Source: Achromobacter ruhlandii (GTDB lineage: Bacteria > Pseudomonadota > Gammaproteobacteria > Burkholderiales > Burkholderiaceae_B). Taken from it: 64,000 nt of DNA. Shown in pieces: positions 1 to 8,017 of the stretch (position 1 is its first letter; every line of letters begins with the position of its first letter). The stretch covers positions 1-64,000 of the forward strand of contig NZ_CADIJL010000011.1 in assembly GCF_902859695.1 (NCBI RefSeq), given 5' to 3'. The notes below the pieces were generated by a model that was not told where the DNA came from, did no database searches, and was given only the letters and a program-made list of their open reading frames with translations. The position numbers were made by a program, and so were the translations under genes.

Positions 1-105
1 CAGGCGGCAACGAGGTTGAGCCCGGGGCAGTCCGGAGCGAACGCTCCGGACCGCAATCGTAGCCCCGCCATCCCCCACCGACCCCGACACGCGCGCCTTA
101 AGAAC
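1..105 (-). repeat. Dispersed long-hairpin element, copy A (cut by window edge)
   Basis: This is the first of six related intergenic elements. On the minus strand it starts with GTTCTTAAGG, followed by an arm ending in GGCGGGGC (positions 105-62). The conserved loop comes next, with TACGATTGCGG and the palindrome GTCCGGAGCG-TT-CGCTCCGGAC. The distal arm lies beyond position 1. Reading from 105 downwards, 77 bases are identical to copy B (6174 onwards, opposite strand). After that the sequence follows copy F instead, so the copy is a mosaic. It sits just downstream of the ABC ATPase gene that ends at 132. Confidence 0.85.
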
Positions 106-131
106 CTACCCTCAAGCGCAAAACACCCAAT

Positions 132-857
132 TCACCCCCGGATATCGGCCAGGAACTTCCGTGCCCGCTCCGTCTCCGGCCGACCAAAAAACGCCTCCGG
201 CCCGGCCACCTCCACAATCCGCCCAGCATCCATGAACCACACGGTATCGGCCACCTCCCGCGCGAACCCCATCTCGTGCGTCACGCACACCATGGTCATG
301 CCGTCGCGCGCCAGGCCCTTCATCACCTGCAGCACCTCGCCCACCATCTCGGGATCCAGGGCGCTGGTCGGCTCGTCGAACAGCATCACCGGCGGATTCA
401 TCGCCAGCGCCCGCGCGATTGCCACTCGCTGCTGCTGACCGCCGGACAACTGCGCCGGATACGCCTCCGCCTTGTGCGCCAGACCGACGCGTTCCAGCAA
501 CTGCATGGCGCGTTCGCGCGCCTCGGGGCGGCGGGCGCGCTTGAGTTGCAGCGGCGCCAGCATCAGGTTCTCCAGCACCGACAGGTGCGGAAACAGGTTG
601 AACTGCTGGAACACGAAACCGATGTGGCTGCGCAGCGTGTCCAGATGGACCTTGGCGCCATAGATGTCCTGGCCGTCGACCTCGATCACGCCCTTCTGGA
701 TCGGCTCCAGCCGGTTCACCGTGCGGATCAGGGTCGACTTGCCGGAGCCCGACGGTCCGCACACCACGACCACCTCGCCGCGCCGCACCTGCGCGGTCAC
801 GTCGGTCAGCGCCTGATAGTCGCCGTACCACTTCTGCACTTCGGAAAAACGGATCAT
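132..857 (-). CDS. Amino-acid ABC transporter ATP-binding protein (GlnQ/GltL family)
   Basis: This 241-residue protein is the cytoplasmic ATPase of a polar amino-acid importer. Walker A (GPSGSGKST, about 34-42), the LSGGQ signature (about 137-141), Walker B ending in DEP (about 157-163) and the H-loop His in VTHEM are all intact. The length is normal for the family. The start is the ATG at 857, which overlaps the stop of the upstream permease gene by 4 bases (ATGA) and so suggests translational coupling. It is the last gene of the rraA-like/aminotransferase/binding protein/permease/permease/ATPase operon. The exact substrate cannot be read from the ATPase. Confidence 0.95.
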   Translation of the reverse strand: MIRFSEVQKWYGDYQALTDVTAQVRRGEVVVVCGPSGSGKSTLIRTVNRLEPIQKGVIEVDGQDIYGAKVHLDTLRSHIGFVFQQFNLFPHLSVLENLMLAPLQLKRARRPEARERAMQLLERVGLAHKAEAYPAQLSGGQQQRVAIARALAMNPPVMLFDEPTSALDPEMVGEVLQVMKGLARDGMTMVCVTHEMGFAREVADTVWFMDAGRIVEVAGPEAFFGRPETERARKFLADIRG

Positions 858-1570
858 GTCGGTATCGCCTTGGGAACGGGGGCCCGGCCGGCGCGGCGGC
901 TGCCGATGCGTCTCTCGGTCAGGTGCACCAGGGCGCTCAGGCCGAAATTCAGGATGAAATAGGTCAGCGCCAACAGCGCGAACACCTCGAACGGCTTGGT
1001 CAGCAGCACGCTGTTGATCTGGTTGGCGGCATAGGTCAGCTCCTGCACGCTGATCACGTAGGCCAGCGACGTTTCCTTCACGGTCGAAACGAACTGGCTC
1101 AGCATGCTGGGCAGCATGTTGTAGAGCGCCTGCGGCAGGATCACCCGGCGCATGGTCTGCAGGTACGACAGTCCCAAGGCGCGCCCGGCTTCCTGCTGGC
1201 CGGGCGGCAGCGCCTGGATGCCGGCGCGGATGATCTCGGCCAGGTAGGCGCTTTCGTAGCAGACCAGCGCCACCACCATCGTCGTGGTGCCCGCCACCGG
1301 CCGGCCGATGACGAGCGGCACGAAGAAGTAGGCCCAGAAGATGAACATCAGCAGCGGCAGGCCGCGCACCAGGTACACCACGGTCGAGGCCGGCCAGCGC
1401 AGCACGCGGAACGGGCTGATACGGCCCAGCGCCAGCAGGACGCCGCAGGGCAGGGCCAGCGCCAGGCTGATCGCGGCCAAGCCCAGCGTGGCGGCCAGTC
1501 CGCCGATCGGGCCGTGCGGATACTGGCCGATGAGCAGCAGCAGCCAGTTGTCTTTGAGTATGTCCCACAT
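854..1570 (-). CDS. Amino-acid ABC transporter permease (HisM/GltK type)
   Basis: A 238-residue inner-membrane permease of the polar amino-acid uptake family. It has several hydrophobic segments and a central EAA-type loop ([20 protein letters not shown]), which contacts the ATPase. The start is the ATG at 1570 (MWDILKDNW), placed 2 bases after the preceding permease gene. It overlaps the downstream ATPase gene by 4 bases. It forms a heteromeric pair with the permease at 1573-2274, as is usual for glutamate/aspartate-type importers. Confidence 0.93.
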   Translation of the reverse strand: MWDILKDNWLLLLIGQYPHGPIGGLAATLGLAAISLALALPCGVLLALGRISPFRVLRWPASTVVYLVRGLPLLMFIFWAYFFVPLVIGRPVAGTTTMVVALVCYESAYLAEIIRAGIQALPPGQQEAGRALGLSYLQTMRRVILPQALYNMLPSMLSQFVSTVKETSLAYVISVQELTYAANQINSVLLTKPFEVFALLALTYFILNFGLSALVHLTERRIGSRRAGRAPVPKAIPT

Positions 1571-1572
1571 GA

Positions 1573-2274
1573 TCAATGGCCTCCCAGGGGCCGGTAGCGC
1601 CGCTGCAGCAGCGCGCCGCCGCCCATGATCAGGAACGACAGCGCCAGGTAGATCGCCGTCACCACCGCATAGGCCTCGAAGGTGCGGAACGTGTAGTTCT
1701 CGATCTCGCGGCCGGCGGCGGTCAGTTCCGCCACGCCGATGGCCATGGCCAGGCTGGTGTTCTTGACCAGCAGCAGCGTCTGGTTCAGAAGCGGCGGGAT
1801 GGCGATGCGGAAGGCCTGCGGCAGCACCACGCACCGCATGGTGCGCAGAAAGCCAAGGCCCAGCGCGCGCGCCGCCTCGACCTGCCCGGCCGGGATGCCG
1901 CGCACGGCGCTGCGCAGGTCTTCGCAGACGTAGGCCGACATCACCAGGCCGATGGCGATGCACGACAGGATGAACTCGCTGCCATGATTGTTGAGCCAGT
2001 CGGTGGCCGCCTGCGGCAGCAGCGCCGGCACGCCGAAATACCAGAACAGGATGTGCACCAGCATGGGCACGTTGCGGTGGAAGGCCACGTACAGCGCGAT
2101 CAGCGCATTGGCCACGGGCGAGCCGGTCAGGCGGATGACCGCCAGCAGGCTGCCCACCAGGAAGGCCAGCATCCAGGCCAGCCCGGCCAGCGCCAGGGTG
2201 GTGACGAACCCCCTGAGCAGCCAGGCCGGATACTCCCCCTGGAAGATGGCGGAGAAGTCGAAGACGTAATGCAT
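1573..2274 (-). CDS. Amino-acid ABC transporter permease (HisQ/GltJ type)
   Basis: A 233-residue membrane permease paralogous to the one at 854-1570. It shows the same fold pattern and the EAA loop [20 protein letters not shown]. The start is the ATG at 2274 ([11 protein letters not shown]), 23 bases after the binding-protein gene. The two permeases, the ATPase and the binding protein at 2298-3125 make a complete four-gene importer. The assignment to the polar amino-acid family is clear; the substrate is inferred only as an amino acid or a close analogue. Confidence 0.93.
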   Translation of the reverse strand: MHYVFDFSAIFQGEYPAWLLRGFVTTLALAGLAWMLAFLVGSLLAVIRLTGSPVANALIALYVAFHRNVPMLVHILFWYFGVPALLPQAATDWLNNHGSEFILSCIAIGLVMSAYVCEDLRSAVRGIPAGQVEAARALGLGFLRTMRCVVLPQAFRIAIPPLLNQTLLLVKNTSLAMAIGVAELTAAGREIENYTFRTFEAYAVVTAIYLALSFLIMGGGALLQRRYRPLGGH

Positions 2275-2297
2275 CGCAGGCTCCGGCGCGCGTGGCG

Positions 2298-3125
2298 TCA
2301 ACCCTTGATCGCTTCGATGCGGAAGTCGCGCTTCATGTTGAACGGGGTGCCGGCGCCGAACCACTTGTCGAAGATCTGCGCGGCCTTGCCCGACGCTTCC
2401 AGGCCGTCCAGCACCTGGTTGACCTGGTTCAGCATCGCCGTGTCCCCGCGCCGCACGCCCATGCCCCAGGGTTCCACGAACAGCGCGGGTTCGAGGATCT
2501 TGGCAGGCACCGCGCTGGTCGCGGCCTGTTGCTTGAGCTTGACCAGCATCAGCTCGGAGCCGACGAAGCCGCTGACCTTGCCTTGTTGCAACGCCAGGAA
2601 GGCGCCGCTGGGGTCCTTGAAGGTCACGGGTTCGACGTTGGGGATGAACTTGCGCGCGCCTTGCTCCGACGACGAGCCGCGCACCGCGCTGACGCGCTTG
2701 CCGGCCAGGTCGGCGGGCGCCTTCAGGTCCTTGTCCGATTCGCGCGCCAGCACTTTCTGCAGGCTTACGAAATGCTGGTGCGAATAGTCGATCTGCTGCG
2801 CCCGCTCGGGACTCCATCCCAGATTGGCCGCGACCACGTCGACGCGGCCGGCGATCAGTTCGGGGATGCGGGCCTCGACCGCGATCAGCTTGAGTTCCAG
2901 CGGCACGCCCAGGCTGTCGGCCACCGCCTGGCACATGTCGACCTCGTAGCCGACGATGGCGCGGGTCTTGGGGTCCTGGAAGCTGAACGGCTCGGCCGTG
3001 CCCATGGTGCCGCAGATGAACTTGCCGCGCGTCTTGATGTCCTGCAGCGTGTCGGCGTGGGCCGCGGGCGCCAGGGTGGCGGCCAGGCCGATGGCGGCCG
3101 CGCAGGTGATGATCCAGTGCTTCAT
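2298..3125 (-). CDS. Periplasmic amino-acid-binding protein (family 3)
   Basis: A 275-residue solute-binding protein with a Sec signal peptide (cleavage near AHA-DTLQD, residue 25). The mature sequence follows the bacterial family 3 pattern of glutamate/aspartate/cystine receptors: a KTRGKFICG start, an IPELIAGRVDVVAANLG segment, DYSHQHF, and a C-terminal IFDKWFG. It is the receptor of the adjacent ABC importer. A strong GC hairpin (3167-3189) lies between the upstream aminotransferase stop and this start and may set its expression relative to the catabolic genes. The aminotransferase and aldolase-like neighbours suggest that the ligand is an amino acid catabolised by transamination. Confidence 0.93.
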   Translation of the reverse strand: MKHWIITCAAAIGLAATLAPAAHADTLQDIKTRGKFICGTMGTAEPFSFQDPKTRAIVGYEVDMCQAVADSLGVPLELKLIAVEARIPELIAGRVDVVAANLGWSPERAQQIDYSHQHFVSLQKVLARESDKDLKAPADLAGKRVSAVRGSSSEQGARKFIPNVEPVTFKDPSGAFLALQQGKVSGFVGSELMLVKLKQQAATSAVPAKILEPALFVEPWGMGVRRGDTAMLNQVNQVLDGLEASGKAAQIFDKWFGAGTPFNMKRDFRIEAIKG

Positions 3126-3166
3126 GTCGATTCCCTTGAAATATAGGTATGGGTACTGCCAACGGC

Positions 3167-3189
3167 GGCGGCCCCGGCGCGGGGCCGCC
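3167..3189 (-). other. Intercistronic GC hairpin
   Basis: Perfect 9-bp inverted repeat (GGCGGCCCC/GGGGCCGCC) with a 5-base loop and no T-run. It is placed between the aminotransferase stop and the ribosome-binding region of the binding protein. Such hairpins commonly act as mRNA stabilisers or processing stops in transporter operons. That role is inference here. Confidence 0.6.
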
Positions 3190-3193
3190 AGAT

Positions 3194-4411
3194 TCAAGCC
3201 AGCCGGCCGCAGGCTTCGGCGATGCGGCGGCAGCCTTCCTCGATGTGGTCCATCGAAGTCGCGAAACTCAAGCGCAGATAGGGCGACAGCCCGTAGGCGG
3301 CGCCGTCCAGCACCGCCACGCCGGCCTCGTCCAGCAGGTACATGACCACGTCCAGGTCGCTGCGCAAGGTCGCGCCTGCCGGCGTGCGCCGGCCCAGCAG
3401 GCCTTCCACATTGGGATAGACGTAGAACGCGCCCTGCGGCCGCGGGCAGCGGATGCCCGGCACCGCGTCCAGCAGCGCCACGATGCGGTCGCGGCGCGCG
3501 TGAAACACGGCGGCGGCCTCGCCGACGCAGGCCTGGTCGGCGCTCAGCGCCACGCGCGCCGCCGCCTGGCTGATGGCGCTGACGCAACTGGTGCTTTGCG
3601 AGATCAGCGTGGCCATGGCCTTGATCAGCGCCTTGGGGCCGCCGGCGTAACCCAGGCGCCAGCCCGTCATGGCGTAGGCCTTGGAAACGCCGTTGACCGT
3701 CAGCGTGCGGCCCGCCAGTTCCGGCGCGGCGGCGGCCGGCGAGGCATGGCGCTCGTCGCCATAGGCCAGGTGTTCATAAATCTCGTCCGTCATCAGCCAG
3801 ACGTGCGGATGGCGCGCCAGCACGTCGGCCAGCGCGCGCAGTTCCGCCGCGCTGTACATCGCGCCGGTCGGATTGGAGGGCGTGTTCAGCAACAGCCATC
3901 GGGTGCGCGGCGTGATGGCGCGCGCCAGCGCCTCGGGCGTGAGCTTGAAGCCGTCGGCCTCGGGGCAGGCCACCACCACCGGCGTGCCGTCATTGACCAG
4001 CACCATGTCGGGATACGAGACCCAGTACGGCGCGGGAATGATGACTTCGTCGCCGGCCTGCACGGTGGCGGCCAGCGCGGTGTAGAGCAGCTGCTTGGCG
4101 CCCACGCCGACGATCAGCTCATCGAGCGCGTAGTCCAGCCCGTTCTCGCGCTGGAACTTGGCGCGCGCCGCTTCCAGCAATGGCCGCCAGCCGGCCGACG
4201 CGGTGTAGCGGATGTCGCCGCTGTTGAGGGCGTCGATGCCGGCCTGCACGATGTGCGCCGGCGTCGCCAGGTCGGGCTCGCCGACGGTGAAGTCGATGAT
4301 GTCGCGCCCTTGCGCCCGCAACTGGTCGACGCGGGTCTTGGCCGCCATGCTGGGCGAGGGCTTGATGGCGCGGGCGCGCGCCGCCAGCCGCAAGGTGTCG
4401 GCGCCGCTCAT
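3194..4411 (-). CDS. PLP-dependent aminotransferase (class I/II)
   Basis: A 405-residue fold-type I aminotransferase of the aspartate aminotransferase subgroup I-gamma type. Visible landmarks are NTPSNPTG (about 177-184), the cofactor Asp in MTDEIYEHLAY (about D209) and the Schiff-base lysine in VSKAYAMTGWRLGY (K244, with Arg252). The ATG start overlaps the stop of the upstream RraA-like gene by 4 bases. Its place in an operon with an amino-acid importer suggests that it converts the imported amino acid to a 2-oxo acid, which the RraA-like enzyme could then cleave or decarboxylate. Substrate specificity is not readable from the sequence. Confidence 0.92.
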   Translation of the reverse strand: MSGADTLRLAARARAIKPSPSMAAKTRVDQLRAQGRDIIDFTVGEPDLATPAHIVQAGIDALNSGDIRYTASAGWRPLLEAARAKFQRENGLDYALDELIVGVGAKQLLYTALAATVQAGDEVIIPAPYWVSYPDMVLVNDGTPVVVACPEADGFKLTPEALARAITPRTRWLLLNTPSNPTGAMYSAAELRALADVLARHPHVWLMTDEIYEHLAYGDERHASPAAAAPELAGRTLTVNGVSKAYAMTGWRLGYAGGPKALIKAMATLISQSTSCVSAISQAAARVALSADQACVGEAAAVFHARRDRIVALLDAVPGIRCPRPQGAFYVYPNVEGLLGRRTPAGATLRSDLDVVMYLLDEAGVAVLDGAAYGLSPYLRLSFATSMDHIEEGCRRIAEACGRLA

Positions 4412-5082
4412 GCCAGCCCCTTGGCGGCAAAGGCCGCCTGCATCCAGCTCTGGGTGCGGGCGCCGCCATCGATCTCGGCCATGATGCGCGCTTCCTTGTC
4501 GGCATGCGCGCGCGCCGCCGCGATCAGCGCCGGCGCTTCCTCGACCGCGAAGCTCACCAGGCCGTCCTCGTCGCCCACGACGATGTCGCCGGGCTGGATC
4601 ACCTGGCCGCCGATGGACACCGGCACGTTGACCTCGCCGGGGCCGTCCTTGTACGGGCCACGGTGAATGTGGCCGCGCGCATAGCAGGGAAACGCGTCGG
4701 CCTCGAACGCGCCCACGTCGCGGATGGCGCCGTCCACCACCACGCCGGCGCAGCCGTGCGCCTGCAGGTAGCGCTTCATGATCTCGCCCAGCACGGCGTT
4801 GGACAGGTCGCCGCCGGCATCCACCACCAGCACGTGGCCAGGCTGCACCTGCATCATGGCCTTGTAGATCATCAGGTTGTCGCCGGGACGGGTCTTGACG
4901 GTGAGCGCCGTGCCGACCAGTTTGCCGGCGCGGTTGTAGCGATGCAGCCCGGCGATGCCTTCGCGGCGCGCCAGATTGTCGCTGAGATGCGGCGTGACGA
5001 TGCCGGCCAGCGCCTGCAGGATGGATTCCGGGGCAACGGGGGCGGCCGGCAATATGCGCGTGCCGGTGATGAGAGTGGCCAT
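4408..5082 (-). CDS. RraA-family aldolase/decarboxylase (HMG/CHA aldolase-like)
   Basis: A 224-residue member of the RraA / 4-hydroxy-4-methyl-2-oxoglutarate (HMG) aldolase family. Members of this family cleave 4-hydroxy-2-oxo acids to pyruvate or decarboxylate oxaloacetate with a divalent metal. The catalytic Arg-Asp pair is present (DGAIRD, R121-D122), as is the substrate/metal loop DAGGDLSNAVLGE (about 88-100). E. coli RraA, an RNase E inhibitor, lacks some enzyme residues and is an alternative label often applied by similarity. The operon context with an aminotransferase and an importer favours the enzymatic role. It is the first gene of the operon, divergent from the LysR gene. Confidence 0.88.
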   Translation of the reverse strand: MATLITGTRILPAAPVAPESILQALAGIVTPHLSDNLARREGIAGLHRYNRAGKLVGTALTVKTRPGDNLMIYKAMMQVQPGHVLVVDAGGDLSNAVLGEIMKRYLQAHGCAGVVVDGAIRDVGAFEADAFPCYARGHIHRGPYKDGPGEVNVPVSIGGQVIQPGDIVVGDEDGLVSFAVEEAPALIAAARAHADKEARIMAEIDGGARTQSWMQAAFAAKGLA

Positions 5083-5146
5083 GGCGGTCTGTGTAGTCCT
5101 GAAACGAATGAGTCAGACTGCATGGTCGGCGCTTTCGGCGATCCGA

Positions 5147-5205
5147 AAAAGGGATTAAATTTCCACGAACTTGATCCCTTTTGGGAATATAAGGGTTAGC
5201 CCTTA
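5147..5205. promoter_or_regulatory. Operator-like inverted repeats between the LysR gene and its divergent operon
   Basis: The 166-base gap between two divergent genes holds two perfect inverted repeats. The first is AAAAGGGAT/ATCCCTTTT (5147-5155 and 5174-5182, spacer 18). The second is TAAGGG-TTAG-CCCTTA (5190-5205). Both share the AGGG/CCCT core, so they look like sites for one dimeric regulator, most simply the adjacent LysR-type protein. AT content rises sharply here against the GC-rich background. Confidence 0.55.
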
Positions 5206-5248
5206 ACGGAAATTTCGGAATGAATCAGACCCTCCACCGGAGCGCTGT

Positions 5249-6145
5249 ATGCTGACCTTCAAGCAGATCGAGGCGCTCTACTGGACCGTGCGCCTGGGCA
5301 CGTTCTCGGCCTCGGCGCAGAAGCTGCACACCACCCAGTCGGCCATCACCAAGCGCATCCAGGAACTGGAGGCGGATTTCGACGTGGCCCTGTTCGACCG
5401 CTCCGGCCACCGCGCCGAACTGACCGCGCGCGGACACGAGGTCTTTGCGCTGGCCGAGGAAATGCTGGGTCACCGCGACCGGCTGCTGGTGCGCCTGAAG
5501 GGCCAGCACACGCTGACCGGCACGTTCCGTTTCGGCATCACCGAGATCACCGCGATGACCTGGCTGCCGGCCCTGATCCGCCTGTTGCGCGCGCACTATC
5601 CGCGCATCACGCTGGAGCCGCACATCGATCTGGGCGCGGACCTGCAGAAGCGGTTGCAGGCCGGGCAACTGGACATGGCGTTTCTGCATGGCGAATTCGC
5701 CGAGCCGGGCCTGCAGGTGGTGGCGCTGCAGCGGCTGGAGTTCGCCTGGATGGGCAGCCCCGACATGATCGACCCGAGCCGCGTCTATACCCCCGCCGAC
5801 ATCGCCGCCCTGCCGCTGCTGCGCCAGAGCCGGGAGTCAGGGCTGAACATGATCTACGACGGCTGGCTCAAGCCGCACACGCCGGCCAGCAACATGTTCA
5901 CCATCAACAGCCTGATCGCCATGGCGGGCCTGACCGCGGCGGGTTTCGGGGTGAGTTGCCTGCCGCGGGATTATTTCGCGGAGATGGTTAGCGCCAGACA
6001 ACTGGTGATCGCGCGGACCAGCACCGCGGCGCCGCAATCGGTGTATTGCGCGATGTACCGCAAGGGGGCTGATGATGCGTTTTGTGAGAGTGTTGCCGAG
6101 TTGGCGCGGAGTTGTTGTGATTTTTCTTCTAGCGGGCGGCATTGA
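5249..6145 (+). CDS. LysR-family transcriptional regulator
   Basis: A 298-residue LysR-type regulator. The N-terminal winged HTH covers about residues 1-60 (MLTFKQIEALYWTVRLGTFS, with TTQSAITKRIQELE as the recognition region). An effector-binding periplasmic-protein-like domain follows. It is divergently transcribed from the aldolase/aminotransferase/importer operon, the standard arrangement for a LysR activator controlling its neighbour and itself. The inverted repeats at 5147-5205 are the likely binding sites. The inducer is probably the imported amino acid or its oxo acid (inference). Confidence 0.93.
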   Translation: MLTFKQIEALYWTVRLGTFSASAQKLHTTQSAITKRIQELEADFDVALFDRSGHRAELTARGHEVFALAEEMLGHRDRLLVRLKGQHTLTGTFRFGITEITAMTWLPALIRLLRAHYPRITLEPHIDLGADLQKRLQAGQLDMAFLHGEFAEPGLQVVALQRLEFAWMGSPDMIDPSRVYTPADIAALPLLRQSRESGLNMIYDGWLKPHTPASNMFTINSLIAMAGLTAAGFGVSCLPRDYFAEMVSARQLVIARTSTAAPQSVYCAMYRKGADDAFCESVAELARSCCDFSSSGRH

Positions 6146-6173
6146 GGGGAGGGGGTTTGTGGCGCGGGGGTGA

Positions 6174-6358
6174 GTTCTTAAGGCGCGCGTGTCGGGGTCG
6201 GTGGGGGATGGCGGGGCTACGATTGCGGTCCGGAGCGTTCGCTCCGGACTTCCCCTTCGTCATCCTCGTCCGCCTTCGGCTCCCTACGGATTCCCTCGGG
6301 CGCATCTACACGCCCCGCCATCCCCCACCGACCCCGCCACGCGCTCGCGATGAGACGT
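6174..6358 (+). repeat. Dispersed long-hairpin element, copy B
   Basis: The left arm (6174-6217) and right arm (from 6312) pair perfectly over 25 bp (GGGGTCGGTGGGGGATGGCG core) and with mismatches beyond that. The 94-base loop (6218-6311) carries TACGATTGCGG, the palindrome GTCCGGAGCG-TT-CGCTCCGGAC, a CCTTCGG tetraloop-like hairpin and the end motif GGGCGCATCTACAC. It is flanked by GTTCTT on the left and GATGAGACGTAATGACGG on the right; the right flank is also seen at copy F. It lies between the 3' ends of the convergent LysR and apaH genes and faces copy C. Confidence 0.85.
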
Positions 6359-6437
6359 AATGACGGTCGCTGGGGCGGGTGGTGTGCTTGGCGTTTTGGC
6401 GCACAACGGGGGGGGAGGGAAAGGTCTTGCGGGGCCC

Positions 6438-6472
6438 GCCGCAAGCCGGCCGCGCGGGCGGCCTTTTGCGGC
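6438..6472 (+). repeat. Companion short hairpin (module 2), copy B
   Basis: A 35-base imperfect hairpin with an outer stem GCCGCAA/TTGCGGC and the invariant core GGCCGCGCGGGCGGCC. It follows copy B at the same relative distance as the module 2 hairpins after copies D and F. The stretch between them is also conserved (GTGTGCTTGGCGTT, then TCTTGCGGGG). It is followed by TTACGTGGTGTCTTG, which recurs in inverted form at copy E. Confidence 0.75.
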
Positions 6473-6634
6473 TTACGTGGTGTCTTGCGTCGGAATGATG
6501 ACGCTTCCTGCAGGGCGCCTCACTGACCCCTCTCGCTGCGATAGCATCAACAGACCTGATCTAAACGACGATCAGGCTTTTAATGCCTTAAGCACAAAAA
6601 TACTGACACTCCCCTCGCGGGTGGAAAGGCCCCC

Positions 6635-6718
6635 ATCCGACGCGATTGCACGGCTATCGGCACCAGGAAAAGGGCGCTATCCGGTGCGATTGCGCGGTTG
6701 CCGGCACCACGACTGTTG
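6635..6718 (+). repeat. Degenerate 44-bp tandem duplication
   Basis: Two imperfect units begin ATCCGACGCGATTGCACGG (6635) and ATCCGGTGCGATTGCGCGG (6679), period 44, with about six differences over the first 35 bases. The duplication lies midway between the facing elements B and C. A different tandem repeat with a similar ATCCG start occupies the same position between copies D and E. Confidence 0.6.
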
Positions 6719-6857
6719 TGGGCGGCGCACGCGCTCGTCACGCGCAAGCCAGCCCCCACCGCGCCGCCATTACCCCCCTCTCCTTCGGAGCGGAACCACC
6801 AGAAAACCGCTCGCCACCCGCGCGCAGCGCACCCGCCCCACTTTCAAATGCACAGAC

Positions 6858-6891
6858 GCCCATCGTGGCCGCCCGCGCGGCCGCGATGGGC
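6858..6891 (-). repeat. Companion short hairpin (module 2), copy C
   Basis: Hairpin GCCCATCGTGGCCG-CCCGCG-CGGCCGCGATGGGC, with one mismatch in a 14-bp stem. It is in opposite orientation to copy B and belongs to element C. The outer stem sequence differs from the other copies but remains paired. Confidence 0.75.
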
Positions 6892-6946
6892 AGCCCCGCA
6901 AATTCCCTTCCCCGCCCCCGGCTCTAGCAACGCGACAAGCCCAGAC

Positions 6947-7124
6947 GCACGTAGCCCCTCGGGCGGGCGGACCCGATGGCGGGCAACCTCGATGCGCCCG
7001 ACGGAATCCGAAGGAGTCGCCGAAGGCGAGGACGAGGATGAGGCAGGGGAAGTCCGGAGCGAACGCTCCGGACCGCAATCGCGGGCGCCCGCCATCGGGT
7101 CCGCCCGACCGAGGGGCGACCTAC
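6947..7124 (-). repeat. Dispersed long-hairpin element, copy C
   Basis: The two 38-base arms (6947-6984 and 7087-7124) pair with four mismatches; 21 contiguous pairs lie next to the loop (GGGCGGACCCGATGGCGGGC core). The 102-base loop holds the conserved palindrome and ACGATT/CGATTGCGG motif on the minus strand. It ends in GGGCGCATCGAGGTT, a loop variant shared only with copy E, so C and E form a subfamily. The arm sequence is unrelated to that of copy B, only 600 bases away. Confidence 0.85.
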
Positions 7125-7183
7125 GAAGCCGCCCAACGAAGCCCCCCCCAAAGGCCCCAGCAACCACCGCCCCGCAAGCGCCT

Positions 7184-8017
7184 TCACTCAGACAACGGAT
7201 CCTGAAACTGCGAACACTTAACCTGCACCAGCTTCCGATCCTGCAACCGCAACGCCGTCAACGCCCCGCCCCACACGCATCCCGTGTCCAGGCAGATCAC
7301 ATCGGGCCGCATCATCAGGCCCAGCGTCGACCAGTGGCCGAATACCGTCGTCACGTTGCGTGTCGCGCGGTTCGGCACGTCGAACCAGGGCACCAGGCCC
7401 GGCGGCCACGCGCCCGGCGTCACCTTGGTGGCGAACTCCATGTGGCCGTTCGGCGTGCACAGGCGGATGCGCGTCAGTGCATTGATGATCACCCGCATCC
7501 GCTTGCCGCCCTTGTGGTCTTCCTTCCAGGTGGCCGGCTCGTTGCCGTACATCTTCTGCAACGCCTTCTGCCAGTTCGGGCCGCGCAGCGCCTCCTGCAC
7601 CTCGGCCGCCAGCGACAGCGTCTTGGCCACGTCCCACTTGGCCAGCGTGCCCGCGTGCACCATCAGGTGGTCCTGCTCGAAATGCGCCAGCGGGCGCGAG
7701 CGCAGCCAGTCGATCAGGTCGGCCGAATCCGGCGCCCGCAGGATCTCGTCGAGCGTGTCGGACTTGGACGGTTTGCGCACCCCGGCGGCGGCGGCCAGCA
7801 GGTGCAGATCATGGTTGCCCAGCACCACCGTGGCGCGCTCGCCCAGGTCGATGATGCGGCGCAGCGTCGCGAGCGACTGCGGGCCGCGATTGACCAGATC
7901 CCCGGCGAACCAGAAGCGCGATTGCGGGTCGCCGACCAGTTCGGGATGGGACAGCAAGCGATCCAGCGGCGAGCAGCAACCTTGCACGTCGCCGATCATC
8001 CAGATACTGCCGTTCAT
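7184..8017 (-). CDS. apaH: Bis(5'-nucleosyl)-tetraphosphatase, symmetrical (ApaH)
   Basis: A 277-residue metallophosphoesterase that hydrolyses Ap4A to two ADP. The calcineurin-like metal-binding signatures are present in order: IGDVQGC near the N-terminus, [10 protein letters not shown], and LGNHDLHLL. The length matches the family (about 270-280). The start is the ATG at 8017 ([12 protein letters not shown]). The gene overlaps the lptG stop by 4 bases, so the two are probably co-transcribed and coupled. Confidence 0.96.
   Translation of the reverse strand: MNGSIWMIGDVQGCCSPLDRLLSHPELVGDPQSRFWFAGDLVNRGPQSLATLRRIIDLGERATVVLGNHDLHLLAAAAGVRKPSKSDTLDEILRAPDSADLIDWLRSRPLAHFEQDHLMVHAGTLAKWDVAKTLSLAAEVQEALRGPNWQKALQKMYGNEPATWKEDHKGGKRMRVIINALTRIRLCTPNGHMEFATKVTPGAWPPGLVPWFDVPNRATRNVTTVFGHWSTLGLMMRPDVICLDTGCVWGGALTALRLQDRKLVQVKCSQFQDPLSE

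Noticed and set aside
4408-5082. Naming this gene as the RNase E inhibitor RraA
   Set aside because: The aldolase Arg-Asp pair and loop residues are intact, and the operon is catabolic, so an enzyme is the better reading.
6360-7205. Open frames across the B/C repeat region that could be read as small proteins
   Set aside because: They run through hairpin modules and repeats and are Pro/Arg-rich. They have no ribosome site and no similarity to a family I know. Equivalent frames at D/E and F are not conserved as proteins.
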